Assembly: GCA_034638255.1 (NCBI GenBank) | Contig: JAWPGT010000002.1 | Span: forward strand, 1,488,001 to 1,552,000 | Reading direction: 5' to 3' | DNA length: 64,000 nucleotides | Source of the DNA: Coprinus comatus | Lineage: Eukaryota > Basidiomycota > Agaricomycetes > Agaricales > Agaricaceae | Shown here: positions 46,579-57,959 of the stretch, in pieces | Position numbering within the stretch: position 1 is the stretch's first letter | Layout: each line of letters starts with the position of its first letter | The notes under the pieces: generated by a model | What the model was told of the DNA's origin: nothing | Seen by the model: only the letters and a program-made list of their open reading frames with translations | Databases searched by the model: none | Made by a program: the position numbers and the translations under genes

Positions 46579-47971
46579 ATGTCATCTACCGGGAAAGGTC
46601 GTCTCTCACCCACAAACTCCACGTCTGATCGTGGCAATGTTGTCGACCATCACTCACCTGGAGGTATGTCATCAGTGTTGGAAGTTCACCGCCATAAGTC
46701 TTTCCCATTCATGGAGATCAACAGTCACTGAAGAGTTACCCGCCGGACCAAAGAGACAACCGCAGGCAAAGGAACACATGATCGTTGTTCAACCGTTGAA
46801 GCGCAGCGAGATGCAGGCATGTTATTGTTAGGTATATTCAGCTGACTTTATACTCATACCATACCATCATGTAGCCTTCCTATGCTCAAGACTTGGGCAC
46901 TGGTGAAGTTGTACATGGTCTCTACGGTTCCCTTGTACAAGGCTTAGGATCCGTGGTTGGCATCTGTGGTATGGTACCCTGTCTTCCATGCCCCAACCCT
47001 TTCCGCGAGGTTCAACAAGGTAAAGACCATCGTTGCCTTTGCCGCAAGGACATGACCTCATCTTTTCCACAGGTTCCGTTGGCTTGGTATCTCGTTTCGG
47101 ACAGTTCTACAAATCCGTAGACCCTGGTTTGGTCCAGGTCAACGTTTGCACTGAGTCTCTTAAGATTGTTGACGTCAAGATCCAAATTAGTCCAATTGGA
47201 AGGCAAATGGTTATGTAAGTTACATGTCTATCACGTATCTGATTTAGTCCTTCTAATATTTATCTTAAGTACGCGAGACAATGTTAATGTCGAGATGTGA
47301 GTAACCATACCTTTGGTCATCAGTCATCCCATTTATCATTATGCTTATTGTCTAAAAATAGTGACTCCGTCATCTATTTCCAAATTACCAATCCCTACCG
47401 AGCAGCATTCGGCATCACAGATCTGCGCCAGGCCTTAATTGAACGTGCTCAAACTACGCTTCGTCACGTTGTTGGTGCGCGTGCTGTCCAGAGCGTGGTC
47501 ACTGAACGCGAAGCTATCGCTTATGAAATTGCCGAAATTGTTGGCGACGTCGCCGACAAATGGGGTGTTTCCATTGAAGGCATTCTCATCAAGGATATTA
47601 TCTTTAGTGCCGATGTATCTGCATCTCTTTCCTCCGCTGCTCAACAGAAGAGGATTGGTGAATCCAAGGTTATTGCCGCACGTGCAGAAGTCGATGCTGC
47701 CCGTTTGATGAGGCAAGCAGCTGATATTTTGGCTTCACCTGCTGCCATGCAAATCCGACAACTCGAGGCATTACAACAAATGGCCAAGTCTGCCAACAGC
47801 AAGGTTGTCTTTGTGCCTATGCAACTTCAAAGTGATATTGCCAGTCAATTGGCTGGACCGAGCTCTGGTTCGGGTGTTAAGGATATTATTCAGAGTGAAG
47901 TCAGCGATAATAAGGGTGGTTTAGGTGCTGCGGGTCAAGTAGGACTGCTCAACAGTGTTTCTGAAGTATAA
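46579..47971 (+). CDS. SPFH/band-7 (stomatin-like) membrane-associated protein
   Basis: Stomatin/prohibitin-superfamily proteins form oligomers on the inner leaflet of membranes and organise microdomains. Start MSSTGKGRLSPTNSTSDRGN, then VTEELPAGPKRQPQAKEHMI. After a GC-AG intron (46817-46874) comes PSYAQDLGTGEVVHGLYGSL and the membrane hairpin GSVVGICGMVPCLPCPNPF, whose cysteines are candidates for palmitoylation. The band-7 domain includes GSVGLVSRFGQFYKSVDPGL, TRDNVNVEI joined to DSVIYFQITNPYRAAFGI, QTTLRHVVGARAVQSVVTER and WGVSIEGILIKDIIFS. The helical end has AARAEVDAARLMRQAADILA and KVVFVPMQLQSDIASQL. Six introns. Length about 355 residues, as usual for the fungal stomatin family. Confidence 0.9.
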
Positions 47972-48318
47972 GATTGACGTTTTCTTTTTTTGTTGTGCTC
48001 TATTCCCTAATACCTTTGCTTATACCCTTTCGTCTTTGATGATTATATTCCCAACTATTTGATTTGTTGCGCTCGTTTATGTATTCCCTTTAGTATAGTC
48101 TTAACGATACATCATGAATTAAAGCACACTTTTTGGTCAATTTCAAGGCACCAGAATGTTCACAGCAAAACGAGTAGTATACAGAAAAATGACGTAGTAG
48201 ATCATCAGAGTATATATAACCGGAAAAGAACCCCACACGGAATAGTAACCAGAATGAAAAATGAAACATAAATAAATCACAGATCCAAACCCCAGTTTAA
48301 CACACTTTCTTTACCAAA
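47972..48318. other. Convergent 3' intergenic region
   Basis: 347 bp between the stomatin-like and antiporter stop codons. AT-rich; no gene seen. Confidence 0.4.
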
Positions 48319-51300
48319 TCAAGCACCAGTTGCAGCTTGTACTACGAACAAGCTCGTATGAATACCCTTTGCCACCAATGCGGCACCAACATCACCCATA
48401 GTCTTTGGAACAGAAGATCCCATATGTCCACCAGTTTCAGTCATAACTTGTCTCAACTCGCTTTGATGAGATTCAATTGCCATCCTTCTTGACCTTCCTA
48501 AAATAACAATCAAAGATTTTCCAGCTGCAGCTGTACTCGATAATCCCTGTGCAAGTTCAATGACGGTATGTAAAGGTGTTGTTGAACTTTCAGTGTCGAA
48601 CGTGATTCGTGATATGGCGTTTGATAGACTGGGGCTGTGTACTTGGGAATTAGAGGTATACTTCTCCCACAAAATACTATCAGCAGTGTCGGATGCCATA
48701 CGGGTTTGAGTTGATTGGTGCCCATATACAGTATCGGCTGCAGCTACAGTCATATGCTAAAAAAAATAGTGGTAAGAATGCTTCAGGAGGAAAATGTATA
48801 AATAAAACACTCACAGTGTTACCATGTCCCATAACTGGAGGACTAGCGAGTGCCGCTGCAACACCCTTTGCCTCTGCAATAGTGCTTAAAGGACTTAGCT
48901 CTTCCACCTTTCTTATACGAATAACGGTGGCGGTTATAGAGGGATTGTGGCATAATTGAACAAGGAATGAAAGGGCCAATCTATCATCAGGGCCACCAAA
49001 GAACGGAAGGAAAAGGTGTTGTTTCACGGGTCCAACTTCATTGCTCAACCCACGGTCAACGAAAAGCGCTACATCAACCGGGGACTTCAAAAATACTCCT
49101 CTAATAAACTCGGAGTAGACAACCGAGCTGGTCTGATCCTGGATGTGGAGGTTGGATTTGTGGAAAACGCCATCGAAAGGATTTTTAGCTGTGTCTTGTT
49201 CTTGAGGGCTGTCTTCGTACACTGAGGTCGATCCCCGAGACCAAGGTAGAATAACCATTTGGGAGTCGGTGTTGGCAACGTGCCTCGCAATCGCGTCTGG
49301 GAATTCGTCGTAATTTACGACAGATAGAGCAGCCGATACTGATAATTTGTTAAGGTTGCCAAAGGTTCGGAAAACCGATACGACGGGATCATTATAAATG
49401 AGGGATTCTGCTTCTTGAGACTTAAGGACAGCGGATGTTCGATTGGTCAACTCGATTAAGCGAAGAGCATCAATTATAACACCGGTTTCATGAGGAGAAC
49501 TCGGTGAAGGTGATTGAGAAGGGGTAATGTCTACCGATTCAATCAGATCATCTTTATCCTTTTCTTTTTCGCCGAGGGACTTGGTCGGGCTCAACGCAGT
49601 AGTAGATTTGTTGCAAGGGATATTAACGAGCTGCGAAAGCATCATTGCTGCAGGAAGCTGATCTATTTTATCGAGAATAACGGAGAATTTCGTCTTGTAT
49701 TCATCTTCGGAGGGCTTGCGATAGGGTATGCCATCCTCGATGCTTGCTGTGGGTTTCTGTTTGCTTACGCTACCTTCATGTTTGCGGTATTTTTCGGGAT
49801 AGAAGAGGAGAGTGAGAGGTGTCGTGATGAATGTTAGTATGAGTGCGTGTACCACAAACATGGAGAACGTTCGATCATCCAGGATTCTTGCTTGAAGACC
49901 AACATTCAGCACGATGAGTTCCACCAAACTGTCGGAGAAGAAAAGTCAGATGTGCCGATATTTTCTGATCACTCAACACATACCCTTTACAGCTCATCAA
50001 GGATCCGATTGCGCCAGCCTCCCTCCAGTTAAAGTTAGCCTGCAACGCTGCTGCGCCACAAGCGACGAATTTGGATGTAAACGCAACTAAACATATAATG
50101 ATTGTATATCCCCAAGTAACACCATTGTCAAGTAAACCCAAGTTGGTGCGCAAGCCTGAAAGTGTAAAGTACTAAACGACGTACTCAGAAATTGCAAATA
50201 AACAAATAAATTAGACTGCAGAGCTTACTATAGGTAAGAAGAGAATCGAGACAAGATCTTCCAGCTTTTCCACGAGAGATATCGCGAAACCATTGTCATG
50301 AGGTATGATCAGACCAGCTAAGAAGCCACCTATGCGGAAGTTAATAGGCAATCAGTCGAATTGAAATCTCAAGAAGTTCATCAGAACATACCAAAAATAG
50401 CGTGAACTCCAATAATATCGGTGAAGAATGCAGAAATGAAGGTCACAAGGAGCGTGACTGTCATCATGAGAGCCGTCGGAGAACCCTGTTCTAGACTGCC
50501 AGTACGACGGGCAAGCCATACATATGCCCATCGAACCGGGTACAGAAGGAACAGCACATAGCCCACACATACAAGTAAAACCCAAAGAGCAGTCAAGCCA
50601 GAAGAAGCATTAACAAGAGCAACGGTGAGTGCCAACAGAATCCACCCAATCACGTCATTCCCGACTCCAGCTGATAAAACCACGACCCCGACGGTTGTAT
50701 CTAGCAACTTTAACTCTGTCAATATGCGACACAACACAGGGAATGCAGTAATCCCGATAGCGACGGCTACAAATAGTAGAAAATACCCAAAGTTGACCTC
50801 TGGATTGATGAATTCCCGGTAGAGTCCCACACCCAGGGCCGCACCTAGACCAAGAGGGATAATCAAGCCAGCCAAAGATATGGCAGCCGAAGCCGCTATA
50901 TTGCGTTTGATAACACGAGTGTCGATTTCAAGACCGACTAGGAAGAGGAAGAGCACCAGGCCAATAGTACTAGTGAGGTTGAGTAATGGCATGGCATCAT
51001 CAGGGAAGATGGTACTGCGGAAGCCTGGGATACGACCCATGATAGTAGGACCAAGAATCACACCGCCAATAACTTCTGCGATAACGCGTGGTTGTCGAAT
51101 GCGACCTAATGCCAGGGAGAGTATTTGGGTGGTAAAAATGATGATAACTGTTGCATGATGATGAATAAAGAAGATAAATAGTAGATAAGAAGTGAACTTG
51201 CCAACTTGGATGACCCATAGTCGAATTGGATTTGCCCTGTTGTATGATGCTGGGTTTTCGCCAGAGAGGACGCCTGCCTGGGACAGGTTGAACATCAAGG

Positions 51301-51395
51301 AAAGAACGCAGTGGAGACATACATACCTGTTCAGCAGCAGCCCTGGCAAAGACGTGGCCCGTTAAATCGAGGATCTCCCGAGAGAACTGACCCAT
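48319..51395 (-). CDS. kha1: K+/H+ antiporter, Kha1-type (CPA2 family)
   Basis: Multi-pass cation/proton exchanger, in yeast a Golgi/endomembrane protein controlling luminal pH and K+. The N-terminal domain has about 12 helices: VTVIIIFTTQILSLALGRIR, VIAEVIGGVILGPTIMGRIP, LLNLTSTIGLVLFLFLVGLE, NFGYFLLFVAVAIGITAFPV, and the core SAGVGNDVIGWILLALTVAL (about 50680), which carries the conserved aspartate. FFTDIIGVHAIFG and GFLAGLIIPHDN follow, then LVELIVLNVGLQARILDDRT. The cytosolic tail is about 450 residues, with two USP-like stretches (DSQMVILPWSRGSTSV and GKSLIVILGRSRRMAIESHQ), as usual in Kha1. The stop follows VVQAATGA. Introns near 51205-51155, 50390-50340, 50215-50160, 49985-49930 and 48815-48755. 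The start is ATG 51395. Confidence 0.92.
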
Positions 51396-51829
51396 GATGA
51401 AGGGAACTGGGGAATGAAGAAAGCGGGGGTCTGCCTTGTTTCATTTTTAAAGGGGTTCGGGTTAGCATTGAAGGGTCAGGAAAGGATGTGTGACATAGGT
51501 GGCGTTACATATCTGAGTTCCGTAGGAAACGGTCCCTTTGATGGTATCCCAAAACCTACCCAAAACATACAGCCCCCATAACAAATTACCAAACGGTTTG
51601 GTTGTCTTGTTTAATTTAGTACTCCATCTCTTCGCTTGGCTATCCAGCCGTGTGCCTTGGCGCTTCCCCGGAGTCGCTACCTCCACCGTCAAGACCTTAC
51701 ATGTCGACGAAGCTTATAATTCAGTACAGCAAATTTAACTCTACATTAGAGTCACAATATATTCTACAGTGATCGAGATCAAGACACACGTTTCGATATT
51801 TCGCTTGGCATCCATCACCACAGAATCCA
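51396..51829. other. Intergenic, promoter of the antiporter gene
   Basis: 434 bp between the antiporter start and the BUD31 stop, both on the minus strand. No element recognised. Confidence 0.4.
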
Positions 51830-52481
51830 TCATGAATCAGAACTACAACCCCGACAACCTGTATTTGAGGTCAGCTGGATACTAGAATTCGCTGGATAAG
51901 GCCTACATACCACAGTGCACACACTCAACAATAGTCCCTTCCCTGACCTGCGCCTTTGGTACTCTGCAGATACATGTGGAGCCTTGGTAATTCATGTCCT
52001 ACATGGAATAGTTTAGTTTGGGTCTCTTGCTTGGTGTACGAGCAACGCACTCGAGTCTGAATACATCGAAGACAACACAGTTTCTCATAACCGGTCTTCT
52101 TCCATTTGGCTATCAGGCTAAAGTGACACACGAGTTAGCTAACATGTGGAAATAAACAGAATTAAATCTACTTTGCATCACCGTAGCCTTCTTTGAGGAG
52201 CCAGTCGTAGAGCTCCCTGGAGATTGCCTCCCGTTTGTAGTAAAGTTCATATACATAGCGAGACCGAGCGTGAGAGATGCGCATGATTGGCCACAGAGAC
52301 TCTGCTTTACGCTTGCCCTCGTGAGACTCATTCTCGGCGTCTCTCATTTTCTTTGCATAGTCATCGAGAATCTAGAACAGGGTCAGATACTGGGGGATAC
52401 GCTCTGGAGAGTTCATACCGCCTCTATGTCTTCATATCCCTCAGGAGGCTTCTTGGTTCTGGATGTCCGTATTTTGGGCAT
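51830..52481 (-). CDS. bud31: Pre-mRNA splicing factor BUD31/G10
   Basis: Small zinc-binding component of the activated spliceosome. Product begins [20 protein letters not shown] and continues [60 protein letters not shown] and [17 protein letters not shown]. It ends with a cysteine-rich tail [27 protein letters not shown] joined to CRGCSSDS. All BUD31 zinc-cluster cysteines I know appear present. Length about 150 residues, as expected. Introns near 51851-51912, 51996-52065, 52122-52172 and 52374-52418. Divergent from the REEP gene with 165 bp between starts. Confidence 0.95.
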
Positions 52482-52646
52482 CGTGGTAGGGAACACAAGG
52501 GAAAGGTGTGGAGGAGTATTAGGTAGGGGGCTTACATAAGCTGATGGTACATAATTGGTGGCAAAGTCAACTTGACTGGCACATGAGCTCAATCATCCTG
52601 CGCGTGTAGAGGAGCTGGCTCACACTCACACCGAATATCCTTCGCC

Positions 52647-54525
52647 ATGGCTCTTTTTGTTCGCGTCTTCCGCCTGGCCCTGCTCTTCTTCAATGCATAC
52701 GATTCATACAAGGTCCTCAAGATGCCTCCCTCATCATCCCGCAACCGCGGTAAACCATCTCTACGCGCAATGTCCCAACGGAAACGGGACATGAAGGGGT
52801 GCCTAGCCGTCTGGATTGTGTGGGTAAGGCGCCCATACTTCTATCTGTAGATCACCCTGTTATATTTCTTTCCAGTGTTGCTTTATCACATATGAGCGCT
52901 TTGCCGAAGCCATCATCAGCCTTTTCATTCCTTTTTACGACGAGTTCAAGTCCTTAGCCATGCTTTTTCTCATTATGACCCGTGCTAGGGTGAGTCTAGC
53001 TTCATGTACTATCCCATTCGCACTAATTTGAGTTTCTACAGGGTGCAGAACCAATCTACTTACATATTATCCGTCCATTCCTAAAACCATATACATCAAC
53101 AATCGACCAAGTACTCGACTTAGCCCGTGTTATTGGAGACATCATACTTGGTCTCATAGCACTGCCCTTCATACATGTTTTGCAGTGGTGGACTAACAAG
53201 TTCGGTCAACCTGAAAACTTGGCCACAGAAACCGAAATATCCTCTAGTCCTCGTATTTCAGCTTCGCAGATCAAACCCCAACCTCCTATTCGCCAATCCT
53301 CCTCATCTAAATCAGTGGCAAAACCAAAGGTCGGGGAATATCCAAATATCAATTTTTCTTCATCGATACCCATTGCTCCAATATCAAATGGACAAGTGCG
53401 ATCAAAAAAGGTATGCTGCATGAAACTTATCCAAATCCATATCTTGACCCTTGTTTTCAGCATGAAATTTGGGTTCCTCCAAGCTCAGTTCGCCACAGCG
53501 ACGATGAAGGGGAACACTTGATTGATAATGACCCGCACTCCCTCCACCAAGATTCTCACCCTCACCCTCACAGTAACCTCGACTTGGATGAATGGAGACA
53601 GTACCCTGCGTTCCCCTCCGCATATCCGCCTACCCCTCTTACCAAGCAAACTGAAATCATTGCCACCACAAGCGTTTCGACTGTAGACAGCTTGTTCCCA
53701 TCGATACCAGAAGAAACCCAACAACAGGATTTTCACGAGTCGCTTATGCCACCGCATGACCCTTCAAACCCCCGTCGTGCTGATGGCTTAAGCGACGAAA
53801 ATATCCGTCTAGGGGTTCAAATAGAACAGGTCACTATTTCAGTCATGGATGTTGATGATCCAAATGAAACAATGGACGAAGCAGACGAGTACGAATCTGA
53901 AGACGAGTTCAACATCACACTCCGAACCCCCGATGTGCGCGTTGTTACTTCGTTAAAGGTTCCCGCCGATACATCCCTCGACAGTCTCTCACCTTTGAGT
54001 TTGAAAAGTAAATCGAGTCCTCTGTCGATCACCAATCATGATTTCTCATTGCACACTACTTCATCTGCGGTATCGACTCCATCATCCTCGGATTCTTCTA
54101 TGATTCCTTCAGTTCTTATCGGACGCAAACGACCTCTACAAGATTCAGTAAAAAATCTGCCCTCTACGCGCGCAGTGAGAATATCCCGTTCACCGAAGAA
54201 ATCCGGTTTTATTCAACGCCCTCAAGTACGAACCATCAGTGCGGCGGCAGCCAAAAGAACCTTTGATAAAGCACCTAACAAGACCACTATAACAAACGAA
54301 GACTCTGATTTAATTTCCAAACGCCGTCGTTTATCAGAACATCTAGTCGCTCCGTCAGCCAATCGACCTGGTAGACGGATCTCACGAGATCATCCTAAAC
54401 CCGAGCCATCGACAGTTCGTAATAAAGGACCTCGATCTTCTCAGGCAGAAACCTCGTTATCATCGGCATCGGTCACCAAAGGAGTTCAGAAAGTAGGAGC
54501 AGGGGTTACCAAAGCAACGAAATAA
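52647..54525 (+). CDS. TB2/DP1/HVA22 (REEP/Yop1) family protein with a long disordered tail
   Basis: ER-tubule-shaping membrane protein family. The N-terminal 170 residues contain the domain: MALFVRVFRLALLFFNAYDS, MKGCLAVWIVW joined to CCFITYERFAEAIISLFIPF, YDEFKSLAMLFLIMTRARGA and EPIYLHIIRPFLKPYTSTID. The hairpins include LARVIGDIILGLIALPFIHV. The remainder (about 420 residues, 53210-54525) is polar, serine-rich and acidic then basic, ending VQKVGAGVTKATK; such a tail is absent from Yop1 and suggests a docking or regulatory region. Introns near 52824-52874, 52990-53041 and 53410-53461. The start is ATG 52647, 165 bp from the divergent BUD31 ATG. Confidence 0.87.
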
Positions 54526-54819
54526 CTTTAAACTAGCGCTTTTTTGGACCTTACATAACATCGTTCACTCAATATTCCATCATCATATACATATCTATAG
54601 AATAGAGGCAGGGGAAACATTTATTCATCATATTGCATATCGGTATCTATTTCAATCTTCATCTATAATACACCTTTGGCGCGCTGGGACTTTGTTATTG
54701 TGCAAGTAGGTGGACTGTTTTTAAGCCATGGTGAGAACTTTACACCCAGCGCCTTGGAAGGTTGCCCGGTGATTCTGGTTACTTGAAAAATGCCGAATCT
54801 ACGCGGCGATACAATGATG
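54526..54819. other. Intergenic, 3' flank of the REEP gene
   Basis: 294 bp up to the MITE target-site duplication. No gene recognised. Confidence 0.4.
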
Positions 54820-54827
54820 TTCAACAA
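54820..54827. repeat. Left target-site duplication of the MITE (TTCAACAA)
   Basis: Eight bases identical to 55520-55527, abutting the terminal inverted repeat. Confidence 0.85.
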
Positions 54828-55519
54828 TAGTGATGTCAAAGCTCGGCTCGGCCTGGAAGCCGGGGCTCGGGCTCAGGCTTCACAAGCTTGGGCTTACCAA
54901 AATCTGAGCCTGAGCCGACCACTAAAGCTCAGGCCGGGGCTTCAAATTATAATAAATAAACTAAAAGGAGATATTTAATATTCAGTAAACACTACTTGTC
55001 CTTTAGATACGTATCCCAACTAAAGTTCAACTGTTCAGGATCCTCTACCACTACTTGATTGCCCTCATCCGAAAAATCATATTTGTTGGAGGGTGATGTC
55101 TCGAACTTTCACTTCTTCAATCCTACTATCCAGTTCTTGTTTTGTTTTTGTTCTGCATTTTGTTTGGTTTCAAAACGGCATATAAACTGTAAATTTTCTC
55201 GATGATCCTCAGCGGTTACTTTATTTCTTACGCTGAGGTGAGAACACTTAATATTTGGTTTATTTGATTACATATAGTATCTAACTTGTAATGTAGACAT
55301 CTCTTTTCAATACTCTTCATCAATACCCACTTCTCTATAGATGAGCATCTCTTATCATGCATTTTAGAAATTAAAGTGCTTCTACAATATCAGAACTCAG
55401 CCGATTTTCTTTGCCTCAAAGCCCCGGCCTGAGCCCAAAGCCTGGGCTTCACAGAAATTGAAGCCGAGCTCTGAGCCCTAAAGCGGCTCTGGCCTCAGGC
55501 TTGAACTTTGACATCACTA
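54828..55519. mobile_element. hAT-type MITE, 692 bp, with 8-bp target-site duplication
   Basis: The element begins TAGTGATGTCAAAG at 54828 and ends with its exact complement, CTTTGACATCACTA, at 55519. Both sides are flanked by the same 8-bp TTCAACAA (54820-54827 and 55520-55527). An 8-bp duplication and termini starting TAGNG are the hallmark of the hAT superfamily. Beyond the terminal 14 bp the arms are GC-rich and partly inverted: left GAAGCCGGGGCTCGGGCTCA and TCAGGCCGGGGCTTCAA, right CAAAGCCCCGGCCTGAGCCC and GGCCTCAGGCTTGAACTTTG. The interior (about 54955-55415) is AT-rich with no credible transposase frame. So it is non-autonomous and would be moved by a transposase encoded elsewhere. The perfect duplication suggests a fairly recent insertion. 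Confidence 0.88.
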
Positions 55520-55527
55520 TTCAACAA
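55520..55527. repeat. Right target-site duplication of the MITE (TTCAACAA)
   Basis: Eight bases identical to 54820-54827. Confidence 0.85.
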
Positions 55528-56106
55528 TTACAAGGTAATCAATTATATACCTCCATTTCATCATGCTGTGTCGAGATATCTCTAGTCTCCTCCAGGTAAT
55601 GTGAATGTCAAATGGCTTCTTACACTGCCGATGACGCTGAATGACTTTTACCACTACTAACTCAACTTTTTCTCAAACCCATCAAATGTAGTGCAAGTCA
55701 TACTATCGGAAAACAACAAAGACGTATATTGTAGTGTGGTATTTCTAAATGCAGCTGTTGATCTATTTTTACTTTTCCCGCAATATTTTGTTGCGGACAC
55801 TGGTTTGCAACAGATCAATTTCTCCTTCGCCTAGAGCACAGATGATCACCGATACTTCGAGTCGACAAATTTAGGTGTACCTGTCAAAACACACCTTCTC
55901 TCTATAAATATGGGGCTATTAGGCTCATGGACATTGTATCCAAGGTCGGACTTCCCAAAGACCGTTTCTCTTGGAAATACACGTGGGCGACACCAAATTG
56001 AAAAGTATTGCAAGAATAGATCGGTCAATACTATATATTATGGGCTTGATCTCGTATGTTCGTAAGACAAGAATCCCCAAGTTCACACCAACTTCTCTCC
56101 AATCAA
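55528..56106. other. Intergenic, upstream of the serine-rich gene
   Basis: No gene. It contains a nested palindrome: outer arms TTGATCT (55758-55764) and AGATCAA (55812-55818), inner arms CCGCAA (55778-55783) and TTGCGG (55791-55796). Confidence 0.45.
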
Positions 56107-57288
56107 ATGAAGTCAGACTATGGTCAGGTTACAAGGAAAAAAAAGTATAAGAAGAGAAGAAATACAGGGACCAGAACGGTAAGTGGCTTTTCGTGTAATG
56201 TGCCATAATATAGATCGGCTAACTTATAACAACAGTTCAAAGTTGCAGCTACAACGTCTCAGGGTTCCAGTGGGGGTCAAGAGGGCATGCTTCATCATGT
56301 TGATCATCCATGGGTACCATTGCCCTTGGAATTCGACCTCCACCAGAAACGACAGAGGCATACGCAACGGAAACAGAGAAGTGAAAGGCACAGATCAGAG
56401 ACAGAAATAGATGAACTTCCAATTCGTACATCATCTTTAGATCTGCCAGACTCATCGGACCTGCCTTTGAGCGAATCTTCTAATTCGACTCTTCCTACGG
56501 TTTGCGCGTACAATAGGCCTTCCTCTAATACCGGAATCTCACATGCGGCATCGACTCATTCCTACGAACACTCGGAATCCACTGGTAACATCTTTGTACC
56601 ATTCGTTTCTCCAATTTCCACTTTTCCCGACAATGTCGCAAATTTCGAACATGAACAAGTCCGAGTCGCTACTGCCGCATCATCGTCAGAATCCCTGTCT
56701 AACTCAACATCTTCACCTCCTACCTCAGTATACCAAGAACATGGTTCTATCTATCAACAGATACCGGGAGATATTACTTCAACACCGGATTTCAACACTT
56801 TGGGCTATCACCCACTGTCAGACAACATTCAAATGCTCATGAACCACAGTACTTCTGAAGCAGTCGACACATTGGGATGGGATACACACACTCCAATTAC
56901 GAACATACCTCATCATCTCACTGCCTCTAATTCGACTTCTGCCCCTACATTCTCTTCCACCACAGCCACAATCTTCAACCCACTGAACACTTATTCTTCT
57001 TCTTACTTGATGCCTGAAAACAATCCGTACCCTTCGCTATCTATGAATCAAGGATATACATATCATAGAAAGCCGGATTCAACTACGTCTTTTTACGATG
57101 GCTCTCTCGGTAGTGGTTCTCCGAGTCTTGAAAGAGTTTATACACAGCCAGCGATACCACCGGCCCATCAAGCTACTTCAGCTCACTGGGCTTCGACTTC
57201 GTCGCGGCAGATTTTTATTCCCGATTCTCAATACCATGGGCTGGTAGGCGATATGTCGATGTCAGGCCTTTATACACATATATACTAG
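56107..57288 (+). CDS. Serine/threonine-rich protein of unknown function
   Basis: I do not recognise a family. ATG 56107 opens a basic exon (MKSDYGQVTRKKKYKKRRN) whose donor at about 56179 (gtaagt) joins in phase to FKVAATTSQGSSGGQEGMLH. A basic stretch (KRQRHTQRKQRSERHRSETE) near 56350 could serve nuclear targeting. The rest is disordered and rich in S, T, P, N and H, with LGYHPLSDNIQMLMNHSTSE and IFIPDSQYHGLVGDMSMSG near the end. Composition is like that of fungal transcription-factor activation regions, but no DNA-binding domain is visible. One or more upstream exons cannot be ruled out. Confidence 0.55.
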
Positions 57289-57959
57289 ATGAGCTAATTT
57301 TAGATAACCTGTTTTTGTGGTTTTGCGCCTCACTGTTAGTTACATTGTAGCTTTCCGAGGCACGTAATGACTTCATGGGCATGTGTCACTTTCGTACCCT
57401 GTATTATAGTTTTGTAGCTATATCTTCTTACCCACTTCTCAGAAATATATTTATGTTGTTATCGTTATCGGTGGAACAAGTTTGGTCGGCGATGGGTAGC
57501 CCTTGTTTACCAGATTTTTTAGTTGATTTATCATAGATGACGTGAAAATGACTGGGTACTATCATATATGTAAGAACTTTGATCATGATGTTTACTAACA
57601 AGCTTTACTTATTTTTATCACACTCTGAGTAGTAAGTAGTATGACTGTCAACCGATGATCGATGAGGAATAAGAACTTCGGCATGTTCACTTACAAGCTT
57701 TTCCTACTTTCTCCCGTGGTGTTTCAGCTCCTAAATATCGTCATTCATTCCACATACCTTAAATTTGTAGTCACCGTGCGAGACCGAGATTGAGTTATAT
57801 ATTGAACAAAGGTTCTCCGACTTGGGGCTCTTTAATATGGTTAGATTATTTATAGAATCACCCACCTCAAGCCTTTACACAACAACTACAAATACGATCA
57901 ACACCACAACCACAAGGTCAACTCTCTAACTCCGGGATTCCTAGTCATTTGCTATAATC
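57289..57959. other. Intergenic region upstream of NDUFA1
   Basis: 671 bp covering the 3' end of the serine-rich gene and the NDUFA1 promoter. TTATATATT at about 57795 is TATA-like but 165 bp from the ATG. No gene seen. Confidence 0.4.

Noticed and set aside
46466..46831. Open plus-strand frame upstream of the stomatin-like gene
   Set aside because: It overlaps the true first exon and intron of the stomatin-like gene in another frame and has no coding character.
50625..51158. Arg/Pro-rich plus-strand open frames
   Set aside because: Antisense shadows of the antiporter's membrane helices.
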